A DNA stretch of 42,362 nucleotides. Origin: Elusimicrobiota bacterium (GTDB lineage Bacteria > Elusimicrobiota > Elusimicrobia > UBA1565 > UBA9628). Shown here piece by piece: positions 25,043 to 32,212 of this stretch. The stretch spans positions 1 through 42,362 of the forward strand of contig JAQTNG010000004.1 of assembly GCA_028714015.1 (NCBI GenBank), read 5' to 3'. Numbering within the stretch: the stretch's first letter is position 1; each line of letters opens with the position of its first letter. The notes below the pieces were generated by a model. It was not told the origin of the DNA and searched no databases. It saw nothing but the letters and a program-made list of their open reading frames with translations. Made by a program: the position numbers and the translations under genes.

Positions 25043-25561
25043 ATGAAAAGCATGCAGGCCGTCATCGCCGTGATTCTGGTTGCTCAAATGGCGGCCGCGG
25101 CGCAAGTCGAAGCCGTGTGGAAGAAGTATAAAGGGCCCGACGGCGCCTTCACCATCGAGATGCCCGCGCGCCCGAGTTACGAGAAGGATGTACAGACCAG
25201 CGCCGCGGGCACGCCTTATACGGTTCACACGTACAGCGCGGCCCTGAACAAAGCCGTTACTTTTTCCGCGTCGGTCAAGACCTATCCCGCGGATATGGAC
25301 GTCTCGGATCCCGAGAAGATGTTTAAAGCCATCTTGGCGGCCGATAAGGAGTTTTTTACCGGCGGAGAATGGAAGGGAACGTGGATGAAGTACCAAGGGT
25401 TTCCGGCCATCGAGTCGACCGGCACGAACGCGGGGATCGTCTCTCGAACGCGCTTCGTGATCCGGGGCCAACAGATGTTCATCGTGAAGTACTTCGCGAT
25501 GGACGGCGAAGCCCCCGCGGCCGACGTGGACCGGTTCATGGAGTCCTTGATCATCCTCTGA
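25043..25561 (+). CDS. Small exported protein, DcrB/PsbP-like by appearance
   Basis: A 172-residue protein. Residues 1-20 form a signal peptide (ending AAAAQ), and the mature part starts VWKKYKGPDGAFTIEMPARPSYEK, a pattern common to small alpha/beta proteins that share a DcrB/PsbP/Mog1-like fold (aromatic-rich first strand, FxxxxPxxP). No catalytic residues stand out. It probably acts in the periplasm as a binding or stability factor. A strong AAAGGAG precedes the ATG. Codon use in this gene is noticeably less GC-rich at third positions than in the neighbours (many AT-ending codons), which may mean high expression, recent acquisition or relaxed bias. It is divergent from the subtilase and is followed by an independent promoter for the next gene. 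Confidence 0.82.
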   Translation: MKSMQAVIAVILVAQMAAAAQVEAVWKKYKGPDGAFTIEMPARPSYEKDVQTSAAGTPYTVHTYSAALNKAVTFSASVKTYPADMDVSDPEKMFKAILAADKEFFTGGEWKGTWMKYQGFPAIESTGTNAGIVSRTRFVIRGQQMFIVKYFAMDGEAPAADVDRFMESLIIL

Positions 25562-25581
25562 CGCATCCAGCGGGACTCCGC

Positions 25582-25610
25582 TTGACGAGCGGGCGCCCAG
25601 GTTCTACACT
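25582..25610 (+). promoter_or_regulatory. Promoter of the Bax-inhibitor-1 family gene
   Basis: TTGACG (25582-25587), 17 nt, TACACT (25605-25610), then 6 nt to the ATG at 25617. This is the clearest example of the leaderless layout in the window. Confidence 0.78.
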
Positions 25611-25616
25611 GTCTCC

Positions 25617-26318
25617 ATGAGCTATTCCCCCCCGGGCCTGATGTCCTCCGCCGAGATCGAATCCCGCACCTTCATCCAGAAGGTCTACGCCTGGATGAGC
25701 CTGGGGCTCGTCGTCACCGGCGCCTGCGCCCTGTACATGGCCTCCGACCCGCGGATGATCATGGCGCTCATGCAGAACAAAATCCTCTTCTACGGCCTGA
25801 TGGCCGCCGAGCTCGGCCTCGTGATCTTCCTGTCCGGCTGGGTCAGGACGATGGAGATCGGGACGGCGCGCTTCGCCTTCCTCTTTTACGCGGCGCTGAC
25901 CGGCGTCACGTTGTCGACGATCTTCCTTATCTACACGAGCGGCTCGATCGCGACGACGTTCTTCCTCACCGCGGGCATGTTCGGCGCGATGAGCGCCTAC
26001 GGCTACGTGACGAAGACCGACCTGACCTCGATGGGCAACTTCGCCATGATGGGCCTGCTCGGGATCATCCTCGCCTCGGTCGTCAACTGGTGGGTCAAGA
26101 GCACGGCCGTCGAGATGGCGGTCTCCTACCTCGGCATCCTGATCTTCGTCGGCCTCACCGCCTACGACACGCAGAAGATCAAGGCGATGAACGTCATCGG
26201 GAACTCGGGAACCGACGAGGACGGCAAGGAAGCGATCTCGGGCGCGCTGATCCTGTACCTCGACTTCATCAACCTTTTCCTGAGCCTGCTGCGCGCGACC
26301 GGCCGCCGCCGGGACTAG
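25617..26318 (+). CDS. Bax inhibitor-1 (BI-1/YccA/YbhL) family membrane protein
   Basis: A 233-residue inner-membrane protein with seven hydrophobic helices, the BI-1 hallmark. A short cytoplasmic N-terminus containing SRTFIQKVYAWMSLGLVVTGACAL matches the first helix of bacterial BI-1 proteins. The penultimate helix ends LTAYDTQKIKAM and is followed by a short loop and YLDFINLFLSLLRATGRRRD, with the conserved Asp residues implicated in a pH-dependent Ca2+ leak in studied bacterial members. Family assignment is very clear; the physiological role in bacteria is not settled. The mRNA appears leaderless. The downstream gene begins 61 nt later and may be separately transcribed. Confidence 0.95.
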   Translation: MSYSPPGLMSSAEIESRTFIQKVYAWMSLGLVVTGACALYMASDPRMIMALMQNKILFYGLMAAELGLVIFLSGWVRTMEIGTARFAFLFYAALTGVTLSTIFLIYTSGSIATTFFLTAGMFGAMSAYGYVTKTDLTSMGNFAMMGLLGIILASVVNWWVKSTAVEMAVSYLGILIFVGLTAYDTQKIKAMNVIGNSGTDEDGKEAISGALILYLDFINLFLSLLRATGRRRD

Positions 26319-26379
26319 ATTTACCGAACATTTAACCGCGCGAAATGAATTTTCGGCCGTGCCCGGTCACACTACAGGC

Positions 26380-27768
26380 ATGAACGACCACTCGCGCGCC
26401 CGCTCGACCGACGCGTACACTTCTCCGCCCCGGAGCCGGAAGCCGGGTCGCGCGTCCGTTCTCGTCCCCGCCGGAGCGGGCGTCGCGGCGGCGGCCGCGG
26501 GCCTGGTCTGGTTTTTCTCCCCCGGGTTCTCCGCGCCGAAGGCCCCGGCCCCCCTCCCCGCCGCGCCGTCCGCCGAGCCCGTTCTCGCGATGCCGGAACG
26601 CCCCGCGGCGCCCCGGGCGCGAGCCGCCGCCGCGCCGGCCGCGCCGCTTCGCGCCGAGGCGGAGGCCGCCCCGGCGTCCGCCTCCTTCAAGCGGGACGCC
26701 GTCGAGCAGCCGGCCTGGGTCAAGGCCAAGGTCTCGCAGGCCTGGACCTGGCCGCGCCGCGTGGGGATACTGGACGAGGAGGGCACCGTCAGCCGCAAGC
26801 TCATCGGCTGGTTCCCCTCGAACGCCGCGGGCAAGACCCTTCAGTTCCTGCTGACGGCCGACCGCGTGGAGACGCGCCTCTACGAGGATGAAATCCCCGC
26901 GTTCGAGGCGCGCCGGGCGGCGGAGGCCGAGGCGCGCCGGGCGGCGGCGGAGGCCCTGGCCCGGGCGCAGCAGCAGGCGGCGGCTCTCGCTCAGGGACAG
27001 CGGCAGGTGGGCGTCAATCTTGAACAGATCCGCCAACGGGAGCGGGAGTCGCTGAGAGCGCAGAAGGGGGCCGCCGCCGTGCGCGACGTCACCGTCAACG
27101 GCGGTCCGGCCATGGCGGAATTCGTCTACGCCGGCGGCAAAAAGGAAGTCGTCCCCTACGACCCTCTCGTCTTCGACCTGAAAGATAAAGGAATCAAGAC
27201 CACCACGAAGAAGGTCCTGTTCGACCTTTACGGCTACGGCAAGGCCGAGAAGATCCAGTGGATGAACGATCTCGACGAGGGCACGGGAATCCTCGTTTTC
27301 GATTCGAACGGCAGCGGCCGCTCCGGCAAGACCGGCTCGGAGGTGTTCGGCGACCGCACCGACCTCACCGGCGTCGGTCAGCCCGGCGGATTCGCCAATG
27401 GATTCGAGGCGCTGCACGGCCTTGCCCGGAAGGCCGTCGCCGAAGGCGTCCTGCACCAGGAAGTCCTCGACCGGGCCATCCTCGATTCCGACGCGCTGGC
27501 CGCCCTGGAGAAAGCCTACGGTCTCAGAATGAAGGTCGGCGGCTTCAACCACGAGGCCGTCTCCCTGGCCGAGGCGGGCGTCAAGGCCATCGCGCTGTCG
27601 CAGGCGCCCGCTCAGCGCGTCGCGGACTTCGACGACCAAGCCAATGATCTGCTCGTCCAGCCGGGCGCCGTCTTCCTGCGCCGCGACGGCACGACGGGGA
27701 CCTACATGAACGTCTGGCTCAAGGCCAAGCTCGGGAACCTCGGCCTCAAGAAAACGGTCCTGAAGTAA
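26380..27768 (+). CDS. Membrane-anchored protein with an RTX-associated, degenerate Ca2+-binding C-terminal domain
   Basis: About 462 residues. A basic N-terminus is followed by one membrane span (about 27-45) and a Pro/Ala-rich linker. A folded segment (about 108-165) precedes a heptad-rich helix (about 170-230, many EARRAAAEA repeats). The C-terminal domain (about 255-420) contains DPLVFDLKDKGIKTT, GILVFDSNGSG, GSEVFGDRTDL, GFANGFEAL and YGLRMKVGG. It matches the domain often seen at the ends of RTX and other large exported proteins (pattern PLVxDLxGDGxxTT, FDxDGDG). Several calcium-ligand aspartates are replaced (FDLYGYG instead of FDxDGDG), so ion binding is doubtful. The ATG at 26380 is used; a GTG at 26359 is in frame. 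It converges with the AAA+ operon, ending 6 nt from it, and shares its bitopic, Ala/Pro-linker design. Confidence 0.78.
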   Translation: MNDHSRARSTDAYTSPPRSRKPGRASVLVPAGAGVAAAAAGLVWFFSPGFSAPKAPAPLPAAPSAEPVLAMPERPAAPRARAAAAPAAPLRAEAEAAPASASFKRDAVEQPAWVKAKVSQAWTWPRRVGILDEEGTVSRKLIGWFPSNAAGKTLQFLLTADRVETRLYEDEIPAFEARRAAEAEARRAAAEALARAQQQAAALAQGQRQVGVNLEQIRQRERESLRAQKGAAAVRDVTVNGGPAMAEFVYAGGKKEVVPYDPLVFDLKDKGIKTTTKKVLFDLYGYGKAEKIQWMNDLDEGTGILVFDSNGSGRSGKTGSEVFGDRTDLTGVGQPGGFANGFEALHGLARKAVAEGVLHQEVLDRAILDSDALAALEKAYGLRMKVGGFNHEAVSLAEAGVKAIALSQAPAQRVADFDDQANDLLVQPGAVFLRRDGTTGTYMNVWLKAKLGNLGLKKTVLK

Positions 27769-27774
27769 CGACCC

Positions 27775-28776
27775 CTAGGGAGCCGGATCCCGCTTGCAAA
27801 CGATGGTGCCGTCCTCGGCGACCTCGAAGGACACGGACTTGGCGTTCGCGGCGCGGGCCTCGACGAAGTAGGACGCGTAGCGATCGAACAGTATCCGCTC
27901 GAGCTCGCGTATGCCGAACTTGCTGACGCGCATGTTCGCCTCAAGGGCCTGTATGATCAGCTCGGGCGCGACGAAATGCGTCTCGATGCCGTACTCCTGG
28001 CCGAGCTTGGCGATCTTGAGCAGCGAGATCTCGGCGACCTGCATGCCGACCAGCGGCTTGAAGAGATAGACCTTGTCCACGCGGCCGAGGATCTCGGGGC
28101 GGAAGGTTCCGCTCTCGGCCAGAAGGGTCTTGATCGCGTTCATGATGCGGGGATAGTCGGTGAGGCCCTGCACCGCCTTGCCCATGGAGTCGGCGAGGGA
28201 GTTGCTCGTCATGATGATCACCGACTGGGTGAAGTCCGCGGTCTTCCCGCTGCCCTGCTCGGTCAGGCGGCCTTCGCCCATGACCTGGAGCAGGAGATCG
28301 AAGATGACGGGGTGAGCCTTCTCGATCTCGTCGAAGAGCACGACGCGCTTGGGGTTGGCGAACATCGGCCGGGTGAGCTGGCCGCCCTGCTCGGCTCCGA
28401 CGTAGCCCGAGGACGCGCCGGTCAGGCGCGACTTGCCCATCTCGGCGCTGGCGAGCTCGGAGCAGTCGAAGCGCAGAAGGGCCTGCTCGTCGCCGAAGAG
28501 ATACTCGCAGATGGCCTTCGCCAGCTCGGTCTTTCCCGTGCCCGTGGGCCCGAGGAAAAGGAGGTTGCACACCGGCCGCGTGCGCTTGTCCTTCATCCAG
28601 CTCAGGCGTATGAGGCGCGCGACGTCCTCGATGATCTCGTCCTGCCCCTTCACGCGCGAGCGCAGGTGCGCGACGAGCTTCGCCTCGTCGACCGTGAATC
28701 GCTGGCTCTCCGCGTTGGAGGTCTTGAGCATCCCCTGGAGCTTGGTCCAGTCCGTCATCTTGGAAAGATCGCTCAC
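27775..28776 (-). CDS. Soluble ClpB-D2-like AAA+ ATPase with GYVG pore loop
   Basis: A 333-residue single-ring ATPase of the ClpA/ClpB C-terminal (D2) type. VKGQDEIIEDVARLI is the usual entry to the domain. Walker A GPTGTGKT is at 76-83, the substrate-gripping pore loop GYVG lies in GASSGYVGAEQGG, Walker B is RVVLFDEIEKAHP, sensor 1 IIMTSNS, arginine finger region FRPEILGRVD and sensor 2 FGIRELERIL. The C-terminal small domain is complete, but there is no N domain, D1 ring, coiled-coil M domain or ClpP-docking loop. It should be an unfoldase or remodeller that works without the classical partners. GAGGAG precedes the GTG at 28776. It is the last gene of a four-gene operon with a second AAA+ ATPase, 10 nt after the beta-helix gene. 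Confidence 0.92.
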   Translation of the reverse strand: MSDLSKMTDWTKLQGMLKTSNAESQRFTVDEAKLVAHLRSRVKGQDEIIEDVARLIRLSWMKDKRTRPVCNLLFLGPTGTGKTELAKAICEYLFGDEQALLRFDCSELASAEMGKSRLTGASSGYVGAEQGGQLTRPMFANPKRVVLFDEIEKAHPVIFDLLLQVMGEGRLTEQGSGKTADFTQSVIIMTSNSLADSMGKAVQGLTDYPRIMNAIKTLLAESGTFRPEILGRVDKVYLFKPLVGMQVAEISLLKIAKLGQEYGIETHFVAPELIIQALEANMRVSKFGIRELERILFDRYASYFVEARAANAKSVSFEVAEDGTIVCKRDPAP

Positions 28777-28786
28777 CGTTTTCTCC

Positions 28787-30103
28787 TCATGGAAGGGTCC
28801 CTGGCCTGCGCCCGCGTCTAAAGATATCCTTCGAGAATCCGCCTCTCGCGATCGCGGCCCTCTTGGCCCCGAACATTTCCTCGATCGCGGTCGCGTCGCT
28901 GCCGCGAGTCGTGATGATCGGAGGCTTCTGCTTGCCCGTCACGGTCACGCGGGCGCCCTCATAGGCGACGATCTCCGGTTTCGCGTCGGCGCCGAGGCCA
29001 AAACTGCAATCCGAAAACCCGATAACGGCGTCGATCCAGGCGACGACCGGGCGACGGACGGAGGCGAAGAAGACACCCGTGAACTTCGCCTTGACCGGCC
29101 CGCGGATCACCGCGTCGACGACGACGCCGCTGAGGTGGCCTCCGTCGGCCGTGACGCGCGTGGGTTTATCGCCCTGCTCGACGATCAGCGCCGGGGCGGC
29201 GGCGTCAAAACTGACGAGATCGACATCGCGCATGGATAAAGTCGAGGCGATGGCGTAGACGCTCCCGCCCGGCTCGGTGCGCGGATTCTCCTGATCGGGG
29301 CGCCGTTCGATCCACAATTTTTCCAGATCGAGCGTTCCGTTGCGCACGCCGATCGTCGCGCCGCGTCCGGCCCAGATCACCTTGACGTCAATCGGATTCG
29401 AGCCGGCGCCGCGGATGCGCACGGACTTGTTCTGGACTTCGACGGGGCCGTCATAGGTTCCCGGCTTCACCAAAATGAGGTCGCCGCTGGCCGCGCTGAA
29501 CGCCGCGTCACGCAGGCTCGAGGTGTCCACCCCCGCCATGCCGGGCGGGCCGACCATGATGACCCCTTTGCGCGCCGATACGACCCGATTGAGCGGCGCG
29601 GGCTGCGCCTGGACCTGCATGGCGGCCTGCGGCTGAGGGACGCCCATCAGGCGTCCGATCAGTCCGTTGATCATGCCGCCGCCGGAGCCGCCGACGATGC
29701 CCTGGGTGTTCCCGACGCCCGTGCCCGTGATGGTCATCTTCGGAGGAGACGAAGGATCGGCTCCGGCCGCCGGCCCTGTCTGGGCGGCCGGATCCGGGGG
29801 AGCGACCAAATCCAGCCCTGTCGCCGCGCCGGCCCCGCTGTAGGTGGCGAGATCGGAGGAAGACCTCGGCGCCGGCGTGATCGGGGCTTCCGCGCCGGGG
29901 CCCGAGGGCGCGGGGGCGGCCGCCGCCGGGACCGGAGCCGCGGCCTCGGCGGATTTGGCGGCCGCCGGAGCGGCGGGCGGCGGCGAAGCCGGGGCCGCGC
30001 CGCGGCGGGTCGACGCCGTGCCGAGGACCGAGACCACGCACGCCGTGCCCGCGATGGCGGTGAACAACTGGAACCAGGAGTCCTTGAGCAGCCTTTTCTT
30101 CAC
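28787..30103 (-). CDS. Membrane-anchored protein with a parallel beta-helix (pectate-lyase-like) domain
   Basis: A 438-residue bitopic protein. A short basic N-terminus, one membrane span (about 8-28) and a Pro/Ala-rich linker (about 35-100) are followed by a Gly-rich stretch. From about 180 onward, short hydrophobic strands recur in the way of a right-handed beta-helix: GDLILVKPGTYDGPVEVQNKSVRIRGAG, GTLDLEKLWIER, LSMRDVDLVSF, ALIVEQGDKP, VVVDAVIRGPVKAKFTG. The opening (LxxAxxxASxGDxIxxxPGxY) is the classical DUF1565/pectin-lyase-fold entrance. No catalytic residues of polysaccharide lyases are evident, so a structural or binding role is more likely. The GTG start at 30103 overlaps the stop of the membrane AAA+ gene (GTGA). 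The open frame extending to 30334 is a shadow. Coupled translation with two ATPases suggests a complex at the inner membrane. Confidence 0.83.
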   Translation of the reverse strand: MKKRLLKDSWFQLFTAIAGTACVVSVLGTASTRRGAAPASPPPAAPAAAKSAEAAAPVPAAAAPAPSGPGAEAPITPAPRSSSDLATYSGAGAATGLDLVAPPDPAAQTGPAAGADPSSPPKMTITGTGVGNTQGIVGGSGGGMINGLIGRLMGVPQPQAAMQVQAQPAPLNRVVSARKGVIMVGPPGMAGVDTSSLRDAAFSAASGDLILVKPGTYDGPVEVQNKSVRIRGAGSNPIDVKVIWAGRGATIGVRNGTLDLEKLWIERRPDQENPRTEPGGSVYAIASTLSMRDVDLVSFDAAAPALIVEQGDKPTRVTADGGHLSGVVVDAVIRGPVKAKFTGVFFASVRRPVVAWIDAVIGFSDCSFGLGADAKPEIVAYEGARVTVTGKQKPPIITTRGSDATAIEEMFGAKRAAIARGGFSKDIFRRGRRPGTLP

Positions 30104-31212
30104 CGCCGCTCCGCCGCGAGCATCAAAGTCGCGCCGCCGGTGGACGGGTCGAAGCCCAGCGACACGGCGCTCGAGCCCTTTTTCCGGGCCTCGTCGAGGA
30201 GCGGGTCCATCAGGCGGCGCAGGCAGCGCGCGAGCTGGCGCACGCCGTACTCCCCGAACTCGGCGTTGAGCGCGACGGCGCGCGCGAGAAGCTCGGGCGA
30301 CAGGTAGCTGACCTCGATGCCCTGCTCGCGCCACTGCTTGGCGATCTGCAGGCAGGCGATCTCGGCGATGTGGATGGGGGCCAGCGCGTCCATCAGCACG
30401 ATCTCGCTGAAGCGGGCGAGGAAGGCCTTCTCGAAGCCGGCGTCCTTGATCAGAGCGTCGCGCGCGCGCGCCGCGAACGTGGCGGAATCGGCGGCTTTGA
30501 GCGCGCGCAGGCGCTCCGCGCCCGAGTTGCAGGTCGCGAAGAACACGCAGCCGCTGAAGTCCACCATCTTAGAGGACGCCTTGTCGCGGATGTGCCCGCC
30601 GTCGAGCGCCTCGAAGAGGCCGTGGAGCACGTCGGGATGGCACTTGTCGATCTCGTCGAGGAGCACGACGCGGTACGGGTCCTCGAGCAGCGCCCCGGTC
30701 AGCGAGCCCGTCTCCGCGCCGCCCGTCGCGCCGAGCAGGGCCTGGAGGTCGTACGGGTCCTTGAACTGGTTCATGCGCAGGATGACCGGCTCCTTCTCGG
30801 GCCACAGGGCCATCGCGGTCATCTGCGCGAGAAAGGTCTTCCCCGTGCCGGTGGGCCCGACGAGGAGGAAGGAGCCGAGGCTGCGCCCCGGGCGGGCGAG
30901 CTCGAGGCCGCGCTGGATCGAGTGCACGATCAGGTCCACGGCCGCGTCCTGGCCGCGCACGTTCTCCTTGATCCAGCTTCCGTAGTCGCGCAGCCGCATC
31001 TTGCGCAGGACCTCGTGGTCGATGAGGCCCTCGCCGCGCGCGGCCGCGTCGTCGCGCTGGACCGACCAGAAACGATAGATCATGCCGAGCGCGGCGATGG
31101 CGAATATCCAAGGCAGGGCCTCGGGCGCGCGCTGCTTCACCGACAACAAAGCGCCCCCGAGGGCCACGACGGCCATCATGATGAACAGCGGGTGCATGGA
31201 GCTTGATTTCAC
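30100..31212 (-). CDS. Membrane-anchored ClpB-D2-like AAA+ ATPase without the pore-loop tyrosine
   Basis: About 370 residues. Two N-terminal membrane helices (about 8-25 and 32-47) are followed by a cytoplasmic AAA+ domain of ClpB-D2 type. ENVRGQDAAVDLIVHSI enters the domain, Walker A GPTGTGKT is at 119-126, Walker B is RVVLLDEIDKCHP, sensor 1 VFFATCNSG, arginine finger region FLARFSEIVL and sensor 2 YGVRQLARCL. Where ClpB has GAPPGYVGYEEGG, this protein has GATGGAETGSLTG, so the aromatic pore-loop residue is missing and it probably does not thread substrates itself. The GTG at 31212 overlaps the upstream stop (GTGA); an ATG at 31197 is the alternative start. It may form mixed rings with, or recruit, the soluble ATPase encoded two genes downstream. 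Confidence 0.88.
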   Translation of the reverse strand: MKSSSMHPLFIMMAVVALGGALLSVKQRAPEALPWIFAIAALGMIYRFWSVQRDDAAARGEGLIDHEVLRKMRLRDYGSWIKENVRGQDAAVDLIVHSIQRGLELARPGRSLGSFLLVGPTGTGKTFLAQMTAMALWPEKEPVILRMNQFKDPYDLQALLGATGGAETGSLTGALLEDPYRVVLLDEIDKCHPDVLHGLFEALDGGHIRDKASSKMVDFSGCVFFATCNSGAERLRALKAADSATFAARARDALIKDAGFEKAFLARFSEIVLMDALAPIHIAEIACLQIAKQWREQGIEVSYLSPELLARAVALNAEFGEYGVRQLARCLRRLMDPLLDEARKKGSSAVSLGFDPSTGGATLMLAAERR

Positions 31213-32078
31213 TTGTAGTCGACGGTCCAGGTGTCGCTTTCGCCCACGGCCATGTTGCGCGAGAGGATCGTCCCGGCCGAGGTCTGCAGGCCGAGCGTGA
31301 CCCCGCCGTCGCCGTCGCGCACGGCCGTGACCGTGATCCGGTGCGACTCGCCTTTCTTGAGAGGAATCTCGAGCGTCGCCCCGGCGTGGCTCAAGGACAG
31401 GTACGACATGGGCACGCCGTCGACCGAGATCTGCACCACGTCGCCGTCCTCGGCGCAATCGTCGATGAGCCGCATCGAGAAGATCGACCAGCCGTCGGAG
31501 CGCACCGCCGTCCGGCCCTGGGGCGTCAGGACGGACTGGGGCGCGGAGGCCGCGGGCGAGACGAGCTCGGGCGGAGCGACGGGAAGCGGCGAGGAGGCCC
31601 GGTTCTCGACGGGAGCGCCCGGAGCGCCGGCGGCCGGCGCCTGCTGGACCGGCGCGGAGGGCGCCGTCTGGACCGGCGGCGCGCCGCCGGAGCCCATCGT
31701 CGTCGGGCCGCCGCCCATCGTGCCTGCCGCGCCGATCGCGGCGGCGGCCGCGGCGCCCTCGGATGAGCGCACGCGCTCGGTGGCCGCTAAGCTGACGTCG
31801 GCGTCGGTGACCGTGAGGACCTTGTCTCGCTGCGCGGCGGCGATCGCGATGGGCGCAGGCCCCGACGGCGGGCGGAAATGGACGGCCGTGCCGGCCAGCG
31901 CCCCGGCCGCGATCAGCGCGGCGAGAACCAAAACGCCGCGCCCCTTGCGCGGCGGCCGGCCCGGCAGCGGAACGTAGGCCTGCGCGCGGGACGCGTCGAG
32001 CCCTTGGGGCGCGGACGCCGGCTTGGGCGCGGCGTCGGATTGCGGCTTTTGCGGCTCAGGATCGGGTTGTTCGTTCAT
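31209..32078 (-). CDS. Bitopic membrane protein with a C-terminal DDCAEDGD-type beta domain
   Basis: A 289-residue protein. A cytoplasmic Pro/Gln-rich N-terminus of about 46 residues is followed by one membrane span (about 48-66, VLVLAALIAAGALAGTAV) and a 110-residue Ala/Pro/Gly-rich linker. A compact C-terminal domain of about 95 residues begins GWSIFSMRLIDDCAEDGDVV and ends GESDTWTVDY, with alternating hydrophobic strands, VPLKKG-like turns and DGDGGVTLGLQT. It looks like a small beta-sandwich, possibly a carbohydrate- or protein-binding module. I recall the DDCxEDGD motif from uncharacterised proteobacterial proteins but know of no function. The ATG at 32078 is the first start after the promoter. 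It is the first gene of the operon and is coupled to the membrane AAA+ ATPase by a GTGA overlap. Confidence 0.82.
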   Translation of the reverse strand: MNEQPDPEPQKPQSDAAPKPASAPQGLDASRAQAYVPLPGRPPRKGRGVLVLAALIAAGALAGTAVHFRPPSGPAPIAIAAAQRDKVLTVTDADVSLAATERVRSSEGAAAAAAIGAAGTMGGGPTTMGSGGAPPVQTAPSAPVQQAPAAGAPGAPVENRASSPLPVAPPELVSPAASAPQSVLTPQGRTAVRSDGWSIFSMRLIDDCAEDGDVVQISVDGVPMSYLSLSHAGATLEIPLKKGESHRITVTAVRDGDGGVTLGLQTSAGTILSRNMAVGESDTWTVDYK

Positions 32079-32097
32079 GGTCGACTCAGGAGGGCAT

Positions 32098-32126
32098 AGT
32101 ATTGAGGAAGGCCCCCGACTTGTCAA
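32098..32126 (-). promoter_or_regulatory. Promoter of the AAA+/beta-helix operon
   Basis: Consensus TTGACA (32126-32121), 17 nt, AATACT (32103-32098); a shifted TACTAT (32101-32096) would give 19 nt. The leader is about 13 nt with no Shine-Dalgarno sequence before the ATG at 32078. Confidence 0.65.
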
Positions 32127-32148
32127 CGCCTGATTCTCGATCTCGAGG

Positions 32149-32168
32149 GACTATCCTTGAGGATAGTC
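32149..32168 (-). terminator. Hairpin downstream of hemL (8-bp stem)
   Basis: GACTATCC, loop of 4 nt, GGATAGTC. It is the second of two hairpins after the hemL stop and precedes the next promoter. It lacks a T-tract, so intrinsic termination is uncertain; it may instead stabilise the hemL mRNA end. Confidence 0.5.
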
Positions 32169-32175
32169 GCGCCTC

Positions 32176-32197
32176 GGACTCGCGCCGGCGCGAGTCC
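32176..32197 (-). terminator. Perfect 22-bp palindrome downstream of hemL
   Basis: GGACTCGCGCC joined directly to its reverse complement, starting 15 nt past the hemL stop. As RNA it would fold into a very GC-rich hairpin. As DNA it could also bind a dimeric regulator. No T-run follows. Confidence 0.5.
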
Positions 32198-32212
32198 TTC
32201 GCAATCCGCGGT

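Noticed and set aside
27775-31212. The two AAA+ genes as part of a type VI secretion cluster (ClpV) or a Clp protease.
   Set aside because: No Tss sheath, tube or baseplate genes, no ClpP, no D1 ring and no N-terminal ClpV domain are present in the window.
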